Shown piece after piece: positions 34,627 to 42,828 of a DNA stretch of 64,000 nt; within the stretch, counting starts at the first letter, position 1; each line of letters opens with the position of its first letter. The stretch comes from an uncultured Eubacteriales bacterium (GTDB lineage: Bacteria > Bacillota > Clostridia > Oscillospirales > CAG-272), in the NCBI GenBank assembly GCA_934432675.1, contig CAKRYT010000002.1, forward strand, positions 173,599-237,598, read 5' to 3'. Position numbers and translations under genes: made by a program. The notes under the pieces were generated by a model. It worked only from the letters and a program-made list of their open reading frames with translations. It had not been told where the DNA came from and searched no databases.

Positions 34627-35740
34627 CGTCTATCGAGAAGTCGCGGATGTCGAAGTCGTCCTCGCCGTCACCGCCGAGGGAGGGGTCATCCTGCTGTGCC
34701 GAGCCACCCGCCAGGGCGGCGCGCACCTGCTCTTCCAATTTGGCGAGCAGGGCAGGGTCGCTTTCGATGCCGGCGCGGGCGTTGTCCTTGCCCTGCCAGC
34801 GGTTGCCGTCGTAGGAGAAGAAGGAGCCGCTCTTTTCGACAAATCCGAAACGCAGACCCGCGTCAAAAATCTCGTTGGTCTTGGAAATGCCTTTGCCGTA
34901 CAGAATATCGAATTCGGCGGTGCGGAACGGCGGAGCCACCTTGTTCTTGACGACCTTCGCCTTGGTGCGGCTGCCGTAGATCTCGCTGCCGTTTTTCAGA
35001 ATCTCGCCTTTGCGGACCTCGATACGGACGGAGGCGTAGAATTTCAGGGCTCTGCCGCCCGGGGTGACCTCCGGGTTGCCGTACATGACGCCCACCTTTT
35101 CACGCAACTGGTTGATGAAGATGAGCACGCAGTTGGACTTGGAGACGGCACCGCTGAGTTTGCGGAGTGCCTGGCTCATGAGGCGCGCCTGCACGCCGAC
35201 GTGCGACTGTCCCATATCGCCCTCGATTTCCTGCTGGGGCACGAGTGCCGCCACCGAGTCGATGACGATGACGTCGATCGCGTGCGAGTCGACGAGCCGC
35301 TCCGCGATTTCGAGTGCCTGCTCGCCGCTGTCCGGCTGGGAGATGAGCAGGTCGTTGATGTTGACACCGAGGTTTTTCGCATAGACGGGGTCGAGCGCGT
35401 GTTCCGCGTCGATGAACGCCGCCTCGCCGCCCATCTTCTGCACCTCGGCGACGATGTGCAGGGCGACGGTGGTCTTACCGGAGGATTCCGGCCCGTAGAT
35501 CTCGACGATGCGCCCGCGCGGCACACCGCCGACGCCGAGGGCAATGTCCAGATTGAGAGACCCCGTGGGGATGGCACTGACCTCCATGTGCGCGTTTTCG
35601 CCGAGGCGCATGATGGTACCCTTGCCGAGGTCGCGCTCAATACGCGTGATGGTCGCTTCCAGAGCAGCTTTTTTATCGCCTACCGGTACTTCCGGCGTTT
35701 TGGCGTTCTTTGCGGGTTTGGTGGTTTTTTTTGCTGGCAT
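34616..35740 (-). CDS. recA: DNA recombinase RecA
   Basis: The central strand-exchange ATPase, 374 residues. Walker A GPESSGKTTVALH, the E-A-D-H-like AFIDAEHALDP, Walker B DVIVIDSVAALVP, L2-adjacent FINQLREKVGVMYGNPE and a C-terminal acidic tail (DDPSLGGDGEDDFDIRDFSIDDAE in two parts) are all present. The N-terminus is Lys/Pro-rich (PAKKTTKPAKNAKT). It begins 45 bases after the galK stop with GGAGG, and no LexA-type palindrome (GAAC-N4-GTTC) is visible in that gap, which is unusual for recA. Confidence 0.98.
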   Translation of the reverse strand: MPAKKTTKPAKNAKTPEVPVGDKKAALEATITRIERDLGKGTIMRLGENAHMEVSAIPTGSLNLDIALGVGGVPRGRIVEIYGPESSGKTTVALHIVAEVQKMGGEAAFIDAEHALDPVYAKNLGVNINDLLISQPDSGEQALEIAERLVDSHAIDVIVIDSVAALVPQQEIEGDMGQSHVGVQARLMSQALRKLSGAVSKSNCVLIFINQLREKVGVMYGNPEVTPGGRALKFYASVRIEVRKGEILKNGSEIYGSRTKAKVVKNKVAPPFRTAEFDILYGKGISKTNEIFDAGLRFGFVEKSGSFFSYDGNRWQGKDNARAGIESDPALLAKLEEQVRAALAGGSAQQDDPSLGGDGEDDFDIRDFSIDDAE

Positions 35741-35785
35741 GGCGAGCCTCCTGTTTTTTATGTAAATGGACGTGTTAGCAGTGGA

Positions 35786-37063
35786 TCAGAGTGCGATTTC
35801 GGTTGCGCCGACGGGGCGGACGGAAAGCATCATGACGGCACCCGCGCCGAAGATGCTGTCCATGACGGCGCGGTAGTCTTCGGCGAGTTCCGTCTTCACG
35901 AACGCCTGGATGGTACCGGCAAAGCCGCCGCCGTGGACGCGCCACGCGCATTCTTTATCGGCGAGGAGCCCCTCGGTCACGGCGAGCGCGAGGGAAAGCC
36001 CCTGCTCGGCGACGTTCTTCACGGTGAAGACGTTTTGCAGGTACTTGAAAGAAGAGTTGCCCGATGCAATGACGAGCGACAGGAAGGTGGCGAAGTCACC
36101 GCGGCGGAGTGCCTCGGTCTGCTTTTCCACACGGACGTTCTCGCGCAGGAAGTGCAGGGCACGCAGGATGGCGCGGTCGCCGACCGTGCCGCGCAGGATC
36201 GGGATGTTTGCAATGACGTCACTCTCCGTGAGCCCGCGCAGGACCTCCTGCCCGAGGGCGGCGGCGACCGCCTTCATCTCCGCGGGGACGGACGCATAGT
36301 CCTCGTTGAGGTCGGCGTGGTTGCCGCCCGTGTTGACGATGCAGAGTGTATATCCCGCCTCGGCGAGGGAGAAGGAAACGGGCGTGACCACCGGGTCTTT
36401 CGGGTCGGCGAAGTCGATGGAGAGGAACCCGCCGACGGCACACGCCATCTGGTCCATGAGCCCGCAGGGTTTACCGAAATACGCGTTCTCGGCGTACTGT
36501 GCGATTTTCGCCAGCTCCTCGTTTGCAATCCTGCCGTCGTTGTAAAGGTAGTTCATGATATTGCCGCACTGCACCTCAAAGGCGGCAGAGGAGGAGATAC
36601 CGGAGCCTTTCAGCACCTCGGTCGTGGTGTAGGCGTCGTAACCGCCGACCGCGTACCCGCGATCCGCAAAGCCGCGGCAGGTGCCGGCGAGCAGGGCGCA
36701 GGAGGAAAAGGGCTTGAACGCCGCAGGGTCGCCCGTCCGGGCAATCTCGACGGTGTCCTCGGGATACCCCTCGGACTTGATGCGTACCACGCCGTCTTCG
36801 TTTTTCGCGGCGACGGCGATGATGTCACGGTCGATGGCACCCGCGAGCACCTTCCCGTGGTTGTGGTCGGTATGGTTGCCGCTGATCTCGCTCCTGCCGG
36901 GGACGGAGAACAGGCGGATGTCACGGTCGTCGCCGTACAGGGCGCAGAAGGCGTCGATGGCGTCCGTGTAGCGTTTTGCCTGCGCCGCCGTGTCGGGGTA
37001 GAGGTGGGCGTAGGCACCGAGGGCACCGGCGGCGATGCGGGCTTTCAGTTCGTTTGCGGTCAT
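35786..37063 (-). CDS. galK: Galactokinase-like GHMP kinase
   Basis: A 425-residue GHMP kinase phosphorylating galactose or a related sugar. The signature is PGRSEISGNHTDHNHG where classical GalK has GRVNLIGEHTDYN, so the sugar-contacting Glu is Asn; the ATP loop KGSGISSSAAFEV, catalytic-Asp segment GLMDQMACAVGG and motif 3 VHGGGFAGTIQAF are intact. I recall this GNHTDH form as common in clostridial galactokinases. Start ATG 37063 follows AAAGGAGAGACC. It is upstream of recA on the same strand with only a 45-base gap. A weak promoter-like TTGCGA and TAATAA region lies 40 bases upstream. Confidence 0.82.
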   Translation of the reverse strand: MTANELKARIAAGALGAYAHLYPDTAAQAKRYTDAIDAFCALYGDDRDIRLFSVPGRSEISGNHTDHNHGKVLAGAIDRDIIAVAAKNEDGVVRIKSEGYPEDTVEIARTGDPAAFKPFSSCALLAGTCRGFADRGYAVGGYDAYTTTEVLKGSGISSSAAFEVQCGNIMNYLYNDGRIANEELAKIAQYAENAYFGKPCGLMDQMACAVGGFLSIDFADPKDPVVTPVSFSLAEAGYTLCIVNTGGNHADLNEDYASVPAEMKAVAAALGQEVLRGLTESDVIANIPILRGTVGDRAILRALHFLRENVRVEKQTEALRRGDFATFLSLVIASGNSSFKYLQNVFTVKNVAEQGLSLALAVTEGLLADKECAWRVHGGGFAGTIQAFVKTELAEDYRAVMDSIFGAGAVMMLSVRPVGATEIAL

Positions 37064-37179
37064 GTATGGTCTCTCCTTTAAGGATATTATTATTTTTCAC
37101 GGTGTGTCATTCGCAAAAGGTCCGATCACGGGGCCGTACTCGTGTCACGGCTTGCGTGATCTGTGCCGGATGCTCCGGC

Positions 37180-38121
37180 TCACGCGAGGAACGTGAGAAT
37201 GCCGGGCAGGAGTGTTTCCGCCATTTCATCGGGCGTTTTGCCGTCCGCTTCGACGGTCACGATCCCGGGGATCCGGCGGAAGTAGGTCATCTGCCGCTTG
37301 GCGTAGCGGCGGGTCGCCTGTTTGAGTGCCCCGACCGCCTCCTCCTCTGTGCAGGTGCCGTCCAGGTACGGCAGCAGTTCTTTATAGCCGATGGCGGCGG
37401 CGGCGGTCGCATTCTTCGCGAACACGCCCGCGCGGCGTAGCCGCTCGGTCTCTCCGACGAGCCCTGCCGCCATCATGGCGTCCGTGCGCGCGTCGATGCG
37501 TGCGTAGAGGGTGGCGCGGTCGCGGAACACGGGCTCGATGATATAGAGCGAGAGGTCGGGATTTTCCGTCGGTGCCTCCCGGTCGAGGGTCGTCTTGGTC
37601 TTGCCGGTCGTGAGATACATTTCGAGTGCCCGTACGACACGGTGCACGTTGTTCGGGTGGGTCGCCGCCGCGGCATCCGGGTCAACGTCCGAGAGGCGGC
37701 GGTAGAGGGCGAGCCTGCCCTCCGGGGTCTCTGCCTGCGCCTGCAAGGCGGCGCGCAGGGCGGGATCGGGCGGCGGGGTCGCGGCGGTGTGCCGCCCAGT
37801 GCGGACGGCGTCGAGATAAAGTCCCGTCCCGCCGCAGAAGATCGGGACCTTTCCGCGGGCGGTGATGTCCCGCACCGCCGCCATCGCGGCATCTGCGTAA
37901 TCGGAGGCGGAGAAGGGCGTGTCGGGGTCCACAAAGTCCACGAGGTGGTGGGGGCAGACCGCCGTTTCCGCGGCGGTGGGTTTCGCCGTCCCGATGTCCA
38001 TGCCACGGTAGATCTGCATCGAGTCGCAGACGATGATTTCCGCCCCGAGCCGCGCGGCAAGTGAGAGCGAAAGTGCCGTTTTGCCGGAGGCGGTGGCACC
38101 GATGACGGCGATGGCTTTCAT
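37180..38121 (-). CDS. miaA: tRNA dimethylallyltransferase
   Basis: Adds an isopentenyl group to A37 of tRNAs reading U-starting codons; 313 residues, standard. The P-loop is IGATASGKTALS (residues 6-17), followed by CDSMQIYRGMDIGTAKPT, HHLVDFVDP, and GGTGLYLDAV. The C-terminal half has QATRRYAKRQMTYFRR, the typical tRNA-binding helix. Its ATG overlaps the stop of the PfkB-like gene by four bases (ATGA), so the two are translationally coupled. A small GCCGGA/TCCGGC hairpin follows directly without a T-run. Confidence 0.96.
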   Translation of the reverse strand: MKAIAVIGATASGKTALSLSLAARLGAEIIVCDSMQIYRGMDIGTAKPTAAETAVCPHHLVDFVDPDTPFSASDYADAAMAAVRDITARGKVPIFCGGTGLYLDAVRTGRHTAATPPPDPALRAALQAQAETPEGRLALYRRLSDVDPDAAAATHPNNVHRVVRALEMYLTTGKTKTTLDREAPTENPDLSLYIIEPVFRDRATLYARIDARTDAMMAAGLVGETERLRRAGVFAKNATAAAAIGYKELLPYLDGTCTEEEAVGALKQATRRYAKRQMTYFRRIPGIVTVEADGKTPDEMAETLLPGILTFLA

Positions 38122-39053
38122 CGGATGCGGTTACTCTTCACGAAGGCATCGACCTCTTCCTTCGTCGGGAGAGAGGCGATGGTGCCGGCGCGCGCCACCG
38201 TGAGTGCCCCGACGGCACCCGCGTACTTCGCGGCGGCGGTCATGTTGCCGCGCGTGCGGAGGTATTCCAGCGCGAGGGCGGCAAAATACGCTTCGGGGGC
38301 GGCGGCATTGTCGAGTGCCTTGATCGGCACGGGGCTGACCATAGAGAAGTGCCGCCCGTCAAAGAGAAAGGTGCCGCGGTCACCCATGTGGACGGCGTAA
38401 AAGCGTGAGGCGACCGTTTTGGAGAGGGCGAGCAGGGCGCGGAGTGCCGCGTCACTGCCGTTCGGGCGGATGCCCGTGAGCGACTCGATCTCGGTATCAC
38501 TGAGGCAGACGATGTCCATCCTCGGCAGTTTGGCATAGGGAAAGTCACCCGTGACGGGGGCGAGATGCAGGAACATCGGCAGATGTTTCTCCGCCCCGCG
38601 TGCCGCCGCTTCGAGGACGATGTCCTCCGAGAGGTCGAGGTGCAGGCAGAGTGCCTCCGGCTGGGTGGCGAACGCCGCATCCAGGTTGTCTCGTGTGAGG
38701 TTACGGTTGGCGGCGGGGTAGCAGACGGTGCGGACGGCACCGCCGTCCGACAAGAGGAGCCGCAGGCCGGTCGCCGCGCGCGCGTCCGCGATGATGGGAG
38801 AGGTATCCACGCGCGCCTCCGCGAGCAGGGCATAAAGCCGCTGCCCCTCCACGTCCTGCCCGAGGCGGCAGGAAAGTGCCGACTTCGCGCCCAGCCGCGC
38901 GAGCGCGACGGCGCAGTTGACGCCCTGCCCGTCCGCGAGCCAGACGGGGGAGCGGTCTTCGACGGTGACGGTTTCTCCCGGCGCGGGGACACCCGTGGTC
39001 GGGAACAGTATATCCATGTAGGCGGGGCCTACGGTGAGTATTTTAGGATCCAT
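38118..39053 (-). CDS. PfkB-family sugar kinase-like protein with altered active site
   Basis: A 311-residue protein of the ribokinase fold. The N-terminus ILTVGPAYMDILFP and DGQGVNCAVALARLGAKSALSCRLGQD match the family, as does the C-terminal layout. The second signature, normally D-T-x-GAGD-x-F with a catalytic Asp, reads DNAAAPEAYFAAL (residues 248-260): the Gly-Ala-Gly anion hole is Ala-Ala-Pro and the catalytic Asp is Glu. It may be a pseudokinase or have another role. The gene overlaps miaA by four bases. Start ATG 39053 follows AAGGAGGTAAGGTACC. Confidence 0.75.
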   Translation of the reverse strand: MDPKILTVGPAYMDILFPTTGVPAPGETVTVEDRSPVWLADGQGVNCAVALARLGAKSALSCRLGQDVEGQRLYALLAEARVDTSPIIADARAATGLRLLLSDGGAVRTVCYPAANRNLTRDNLDAAFATQPEALCLHLDLSEDIVLEAAARGAEKHLPMFLHLAPVTGDFPYAKLPRMDIVCLSDTEIESLTGIRPNGSDAALRALLALSKTVASRFYAVHMGDRGTFLFDGRHFSMVSPVPIKALDNAAAPEAYFAALALEYLRTRGNMTAAAKYAGAVGALTVARAGTIASLPTKEEVDAFVKSNRIR

Positions 39054-39140
39054 GGTACCTTACCTCCTTCGGTCGGAATTTTGCGCGGTGAGCGGCTTTT
39101 CCGTACGTTACTTTGACTTGTTTCCGTTCGTCCTGTCGTG

Positions 39141-41447
39141 TCAGACCATGCGGATGAGGTTGCATGCGCCGCCGATTTCGCAGGCGACGGTGTATTCGCG
39201 CCCGCGGCAGGTGAAGACGAAGGTCTGCATCCCGTCCCGCTCGGAGAGCGCGGAAAAGACTTTCAACATGGCGTAGCAACGGTCGTTGTCCTGGTGGGCG
39301 AAACTCTCGTCGAAACAGACCGGCGGCATCTCGCGGAACAGCAGCCGCACGAGCGACAGACGCAGGGCGATGTAGGCGATGTCACGCGTCCCGCCCGAGA
39401 GCACGTCGACGCTGCGCGTCGCACCCGCCCCGGGGAAGGTCATCGTCAGGTCGTCGCCGACCGTCATGGCGGTATATTTGCCGTCCGTCATGATGTCGAC
39501 GAGCTCCTTTGCGTAGTGCGCGAGGCGGGGGGACAGTTCCGCCCGCAGGCGCATATCCGCCCCGGTCAGGGCACCGAGCGCGGTGTCGAGGGCGGTATAA
39601 CGGCGACGGAGTTCCGCGAGTTCGTTCTCGGTCGCGGAGAGTTGTTCACCGACCTCCGCGGGGATCTCGGTCCCGGCATGGAGCGTCTCCATTGCCTGCC
39701 GGAGGTTTTCGGCGGTGTCCGTGAAATAGGTGAATTGTTCGGTGTAGTAGGCGATGCCCTCGTCAATCTGCTCCGGGGTGGTCTCGGAGAGGGTGGCGCG
39801 CATGCGGTCGGAGAGGGTGGCACGCAGGGCATCCTCGTTGCAGGAGGCAAGCGTGGTCGTGAGAATTCCGGCGGTGTTCAGCAGTGCCGCGCGTCGCTCC
39901 GTGAGTTCGCGGTCGGTCTGAATGGCGTCGCGCACGGAGCCCTCGAAAATGCCGAGGAACTCTTCGGCGTCGCCGGCGGCGGGCAGAGCTTTGCCCCAGA
40001 GGGCGAGTGCCTCATCGAGCACGCCGCGCGCCGTGAAGTACGCGCCGCGCGTATCGTCCGAGCGTTCCCGCGCGGCGCGCAGGGCATCGACGTGGGCGGC
40101 GGCGGAAATGCGGTACTCGGACACCAGTTTCATGCGGGCGCGGAGTTCGTTCGCGTTGCGTGCACCGTAGTCGAGGCAATAGGCACGCTCGGTCTCGTGC
40201 CGGTTGATGGTGAGGAGGGTCAGGACGACCGCCCCCACGAACAGAACGACCGACCCGACGATCCACAGGACGAGCGGTGCCCCAGAGAGGGCAGAGGAGA
40301 GGAAACGCGAGAGCCCGACCGCGAGCAGGATGGCGAGCAGGACCGCCACCCCGAGGGTGGAGCCGAGCAGGATCAGGAATTTGGAATGCAGGGCGGCGTG
40401 TCGCGAGAGGACCTGCCCCTCCCCGCCGTATTTGTCGGTGCGCTGAATGTTTTTCTGCACGTCGTGCGGCACGGCCTGCTTTCCTTCCAGTTCCCGCTGG
40501 GCGTTGTCCGCCGCCTCGTAGGCGGCGCGGCTCTCGGAAAAGAGGCGATGTTTGACGGCGAGGTCGGCGGCGTAGGTGTCGTCCGGGAAAAAGCCCTCGT
40601 AGGAGTTGCGCTCCCGGTGGTCGCGGATTTCGTCCGCGAGGACCGCCGCCTGTCGCTCCATGGTGTGCAGTTCCTCAAAGGAGGAGAGGATCAGGTGATT
40701 GCGGTACCCGACTTTCAATTCCTGCGTGCGGGCGAGTTGCTTTTTTGCGTCCTCGCGTTTCGCCACGGTGCGCTCGTATTCGCCGCGGAGACGGAGCAGC
40801 TCGCTCTGCCCGCGCATGGCGGCGGAGAAACGGGATGCCAGCGCGGAGGAACGCCCCTCCGTGTCCCGGATACGTCCGCTCTTACCGTCCGGGGACAGCA
40901 GTTCGTCCCGCGCGGCGGTCAGCCGTTCGATCGCGGCCCCCGTATTGATTTTTTCGTCGCCCGAGAACATCAGGTTTTCGATCGACTCGCGCACCTCGTC
41001 ACCGGACTTACCGTCCGCGAGCTGCCCGAGGAAAGCGGTGGACTCGTAGAGCGCGCGCCCGACGCCGAGCAGAGCCTCGCCCGGGGACATACCGAAGTTC
41101 ACGGTGCGGGAGGCGTTGATGTCGGTGACCTCGCAGGTCTCGGTATAACGGACGTTGTCACCATCGCCGTGCCGTGCGACGCGGCGGTCGATGCGATAAC
41201 GCCCGGAGGCGGTCGAGAGGGTCATGGAGCCCTCTGCCGTACCGGTCTGCCAGTTGATGCGTTTCTCGCGCTCGGAGAGGAGCCCTTCGTTCTCGTCAAA
41301 ACCGTAGAGCATGAAGCGGATAAAGGCGGCAAGGGTGGTCTTGCCCGTCTCGTTTCCGCCCTCAATGATGTTGAGACCGTTCTCAAAACTCACGGTATAG
41401 TTGCGAAGCAGTCCGAAACTGCGGACGCTGACCTGTTCGAGTTTCAT
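39141..41447 (-). CDS. YhaN-like AAA ATPase with transmembrane hairpin (SMC/Rad50-like)
   Basis: A 768-residue ATPase. The N-terminus LEQVSVRSFGLLRNYTVSFENGLN is the usual start of Rad50/RecF-type proteins, with Walker A EGGNETGKTTLAAF near residue 35. Long coiled coils follow. In the middle lie two hydrophobic segments (FLILLGSTLGVAVLLAILLAV and LVLWIVGSVVLFVGAVVL), a feature of the YhaN group. The C-terminus has the signature DVLSGGTRDIAYIALRLSL and Walker B VCFDESFAHQD. The nuclease partner (YhaO/SbcD-like) often beside yhaN is absent here. The start overlaps the DUF6062 stop by four bases, so the two genes are coupled. Chosen start: ATG 41447. Confidence 0.83.
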   Translation of the reverse strand: MKLEQVSVRSFGLLRNYTVSFENGLNIIEGGNETGKTTLAAFIRFMLYGFDENEGLLSEREKRINWQTGTAEGSMTLSTASGRYRIDRRVARHGDGDNVRYTETCEVTDINASRTVNFGMSPGEALLGVGRALYESTAFLGQLADGKSGDEVRESIENLMFSGDEKINTGAAIERLTAARDELLSPDGKSGRIRDTEGRSSALASRFSAAMRGQSELLRLRGEYERTVAKREDAKKQLARTQELKVGYRNHLILSSFEELHTMERQAAVLADEIRDHRERNSYEGFFPDDTYAADLAVKHRLFSESRAAYEAADNAQRELEGKQAVPHDVQKNIQRTDKYGGEGQVLSRHAALHSKFLILLGSTLGVAVLLAILLAVGLSRFLSSALSGAPLVLWIVGSVVLFVGAVVLTLLTINRHETERAYCLDYGARNANELRARMKLVSEYRISAAAHVDALRAARERSDDTRGAYFTARGVLDEALALWGKALPAAGDAEEFLGIFEGSVRDAIQTDRELTERRAALLNTAGILTTTLASCNEDALRATLSDRMRATLSETTPEQIDEGIAYYTEQFTYFTDTAENLRQAMETLHAGTEIPAEVGEQLSATENELAELRRRYTALDTALGALTGADMRLRAELSPRLAHYAKELVDIMTDGKYTAMTVGDDLTMTFPGAGATRSVDVLSGGTRDIAYIALRLSLVRLLFREMPPVCFDESFAHQDNDRCYAMLKVFSALSERDGMQTFVFTCRGREYTVACEIGGACNLIRMV

Positions 41448-42160
41448 TTCCGTTTTCCTTCCTTTGCACAGGTGTCTTCCGCCGTGAGAAATGCCACCGT
41501 GCGCTCGATTGCGTCTTTGGCGTCGTACCACGGCTCCTCATCGTAGCGGTAATCGAATTTTTTGCAGAACCAGCTGACGTCTCCCCGCAGTTTTTGCAGG
41601 TAGGATTTTACGGTGTCTGCCATCGTGCGGTAAAACAGCGCGTACTCCTTTTTGGAAAGGCGGTTTTTGCCGTACTGAATGAGTGAGAGAAAATGCGTCA
41701 GACAAAAGCGTTTCTGCTCGGCAAAGAGCCGTCTGAACTCCTCGTCGCGCTCCCAGAGCAGGACGACCGTCTCTTCCATGCGCACGAGGGTATCGTTCAT
41801 GCGGTCGCAGACGTAACAGCGCGACAGCATTTCGCCGATCCGCCGTGTCGGTTTATCCCCGGGGGTACCGAGCAGACCGTCCGCGAGCATCCCTTCCACT
41901 TCCGCGAGGTGCGACTCCATCATGAGGGCGAGGGGCAGGCGGTTCTGCCGTGTGAGCATCATGCGGAAATGGCGGCCGCAGAACCCTACTTCATTGGTGC
42001 GGATGCGTACGTCTGGCTCCATCATCGCGGCACCCAGGATGCGGTCAAGTTCGCTGTCTTCGAGTTTGCGGCTGAGCGCGCAGATCGGGCAGGCACCGAG
42101 CGGCTCTTCACGACAGGCGAGAAACGCCTCCTTGACGGGTATGGTGTAGATCTGGTCCAT
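41444..42160 (-). CDS. DUF6062-like cysteine-rich protein
   Basis: A soluble 238-residue protein with four spaced Cys/His pairs: CPIC, CGRH, CYVC and CLTH, suggesting one or two metal sites. This pattern and the opening MDQIYTIPVKEAFLA match what I recall of DUF6062, a clostridial family of unknown function. Start ATG 42160 has AAAGGAG at good spacing; the open frame further upstream runs through the structured leader and is not coding. It is first in a two-gene operon with the YhaN-like ATPase, behind the promoter at 42408-42436 and a 240-base leader containing a tRNA-like 3' half. Confidence 0.75.
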   Translation of the reverse strand: MDQIYTIPVKEAFLACREEPLGACPICALSRKLEDSELDRILGAAMMEPDVRIRTNEVGFCGRHFRMMLTRQNRLPLALMMESHLAEVEGMLADGLLGTPGDKPTRRIGEMLSRCYVCDRMNDTLVRMEETVVLLWERDEEFRRLFAEQKRFCLTHFLSLIQYGKNRLSKKEYALFYRTMADTVKSYLQKLRGDVSWFCKKFDYRYDEEPWYDAKDAIERTVAFLTAEDTCAKEGKRK

Positions 42161-42280
42161 TGGCGGGGCTCCTTTCGGATCGGTCGGGCACGGTGGCACG
42201 TCGGTGGCACGGGGCACGCCGGCGCAAAACGCCGTATGGCAGTCATCTGCCGAACGCTCGTGTGTGTCGGGGGGCGGCGG

Positions 42281-42395
42281 TGGTGGAGCATAGGGGATTC
42301 GAGCCCCTGACCCCGGTCGCACGCCTACATGTGCCCGGGAGTGCGGGACGCGCAGGTCCGTGGGCGCGCGAAAGCGCGCAGAGTGCAAAAATACA
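42281..42395 (-). ncRNA. Structured leader RNA ending like a tRNA 3' half
   Basis: Read on the minus strand, the end (42308 down to 42281) is a T-arm (AGGGG-CTCGAAT-CCCCT), then ATGCTCC-A-CCA, exactly as in a tRNA. No matching 5' acceptor strand (GGAGCAT), D-arm or anticodon arm with a 7-base loop exists upstream. Instead there are hairpins: GCGCGC-TTTC-GCGCGC, GGAC/GTCC, and a 9-bp CCCGG-GCAC/GTGC-GA-CCGGG stem. It is transcribed in front of DUF6062. It may be a tRNA remnant or a functional leader element. Confidence 0.5.
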
Positions 42396-42407
42396 GACTA
42401 TATCCAT

Positions 42408-42436
42408 ATTATAGCGCACGGCTTTTCCTTTTGCAA
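42408..42436 (-). promoter_or_regulatory. Promoter of the DUF6062/YhaN operon
   Basis: TTGCAA (42431-42436), a 17-base spacer and TATAAT (42408-42413) on the minus strand. The start would be near 42401, leaving a leader of about 240 bases. Confidence 0.75.
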
Positions 42437-42702
42437 GGGGAGACCGCAAAATCCGACCGTCTTTTTCCGCTTTGGCAAAGGGGCGGGCAGTGCCCGATGC
42501 CGCACGAGGCGACCGACGTCTCCGCGCGCGACGGGCCGGTATGCCGCACATGGTGACCGACGATCCCGAACGCGGCGGCTCCGTCCACGGAGGGAAAGAG
42601 GAAAGGGGCACACCGTGATATGAAGCAACATTGCGATGTGGGACAACACTTTGGCGGGGAGAACGCCGTGGCGCGGGACACTGCGGCACGGGAAAACAAA
42701 AA
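42437..42702. other. Gene-free stretch between the infB terminator and the DUF6062 promoter
   Basis: About 265 GC-rich bases with no credible gene. They hold an imperfect 22-base direct repeat (42497-42518 and 42541-42562, 19 of 22 identical), a CGGGCA-G-TGCCCG palindrome near 42484, and a small CTCCGT/ACGGAG hairpin near 42580. No RNA class recognised. Confidence 0.4.
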
Positions 42703-42736
42703 CGGAGAGGAGCCCGGTTTTCTTGGCTCCTCTCCG
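42703..42736 (-). terminator. Terminator of the rimP-infB operon
   Basis: A 12-bp stem (42703-42714 with 42725-42736) with a 10-base loop, followed on the minus strand by TTTTTGTTTT. It lies 92 bases after the infB stop. Confidence 0.85.
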
Positions 42737-42828
42737 TGATACGGTGGATTTTCTGCTTGCTATGGTGCCCGCCCGAACGGGGCGGGACCGCGTCGCACGG
42801 CGGCGTCTGCCGCCGTGCGGGGCTTTGG

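Noticed and set aside
35741..35785. LexA box in front of recA
   Set aside because: Searched by eye for GAAC-N4-GTTC and close variants; none found.
42281..42395. tmRNA or complete tRNA gene
   Set aside because: The 3' end fits, but no matching 5' acceptor strand, D-arm, anticodon loop or tag frame was found within 450 bases upstream on the minus strand.
42437..42702. CRISPR-like array from the repeated 22-base element
   Set aside because: Only two imperfect copies, no regular spacers and no cas genes.
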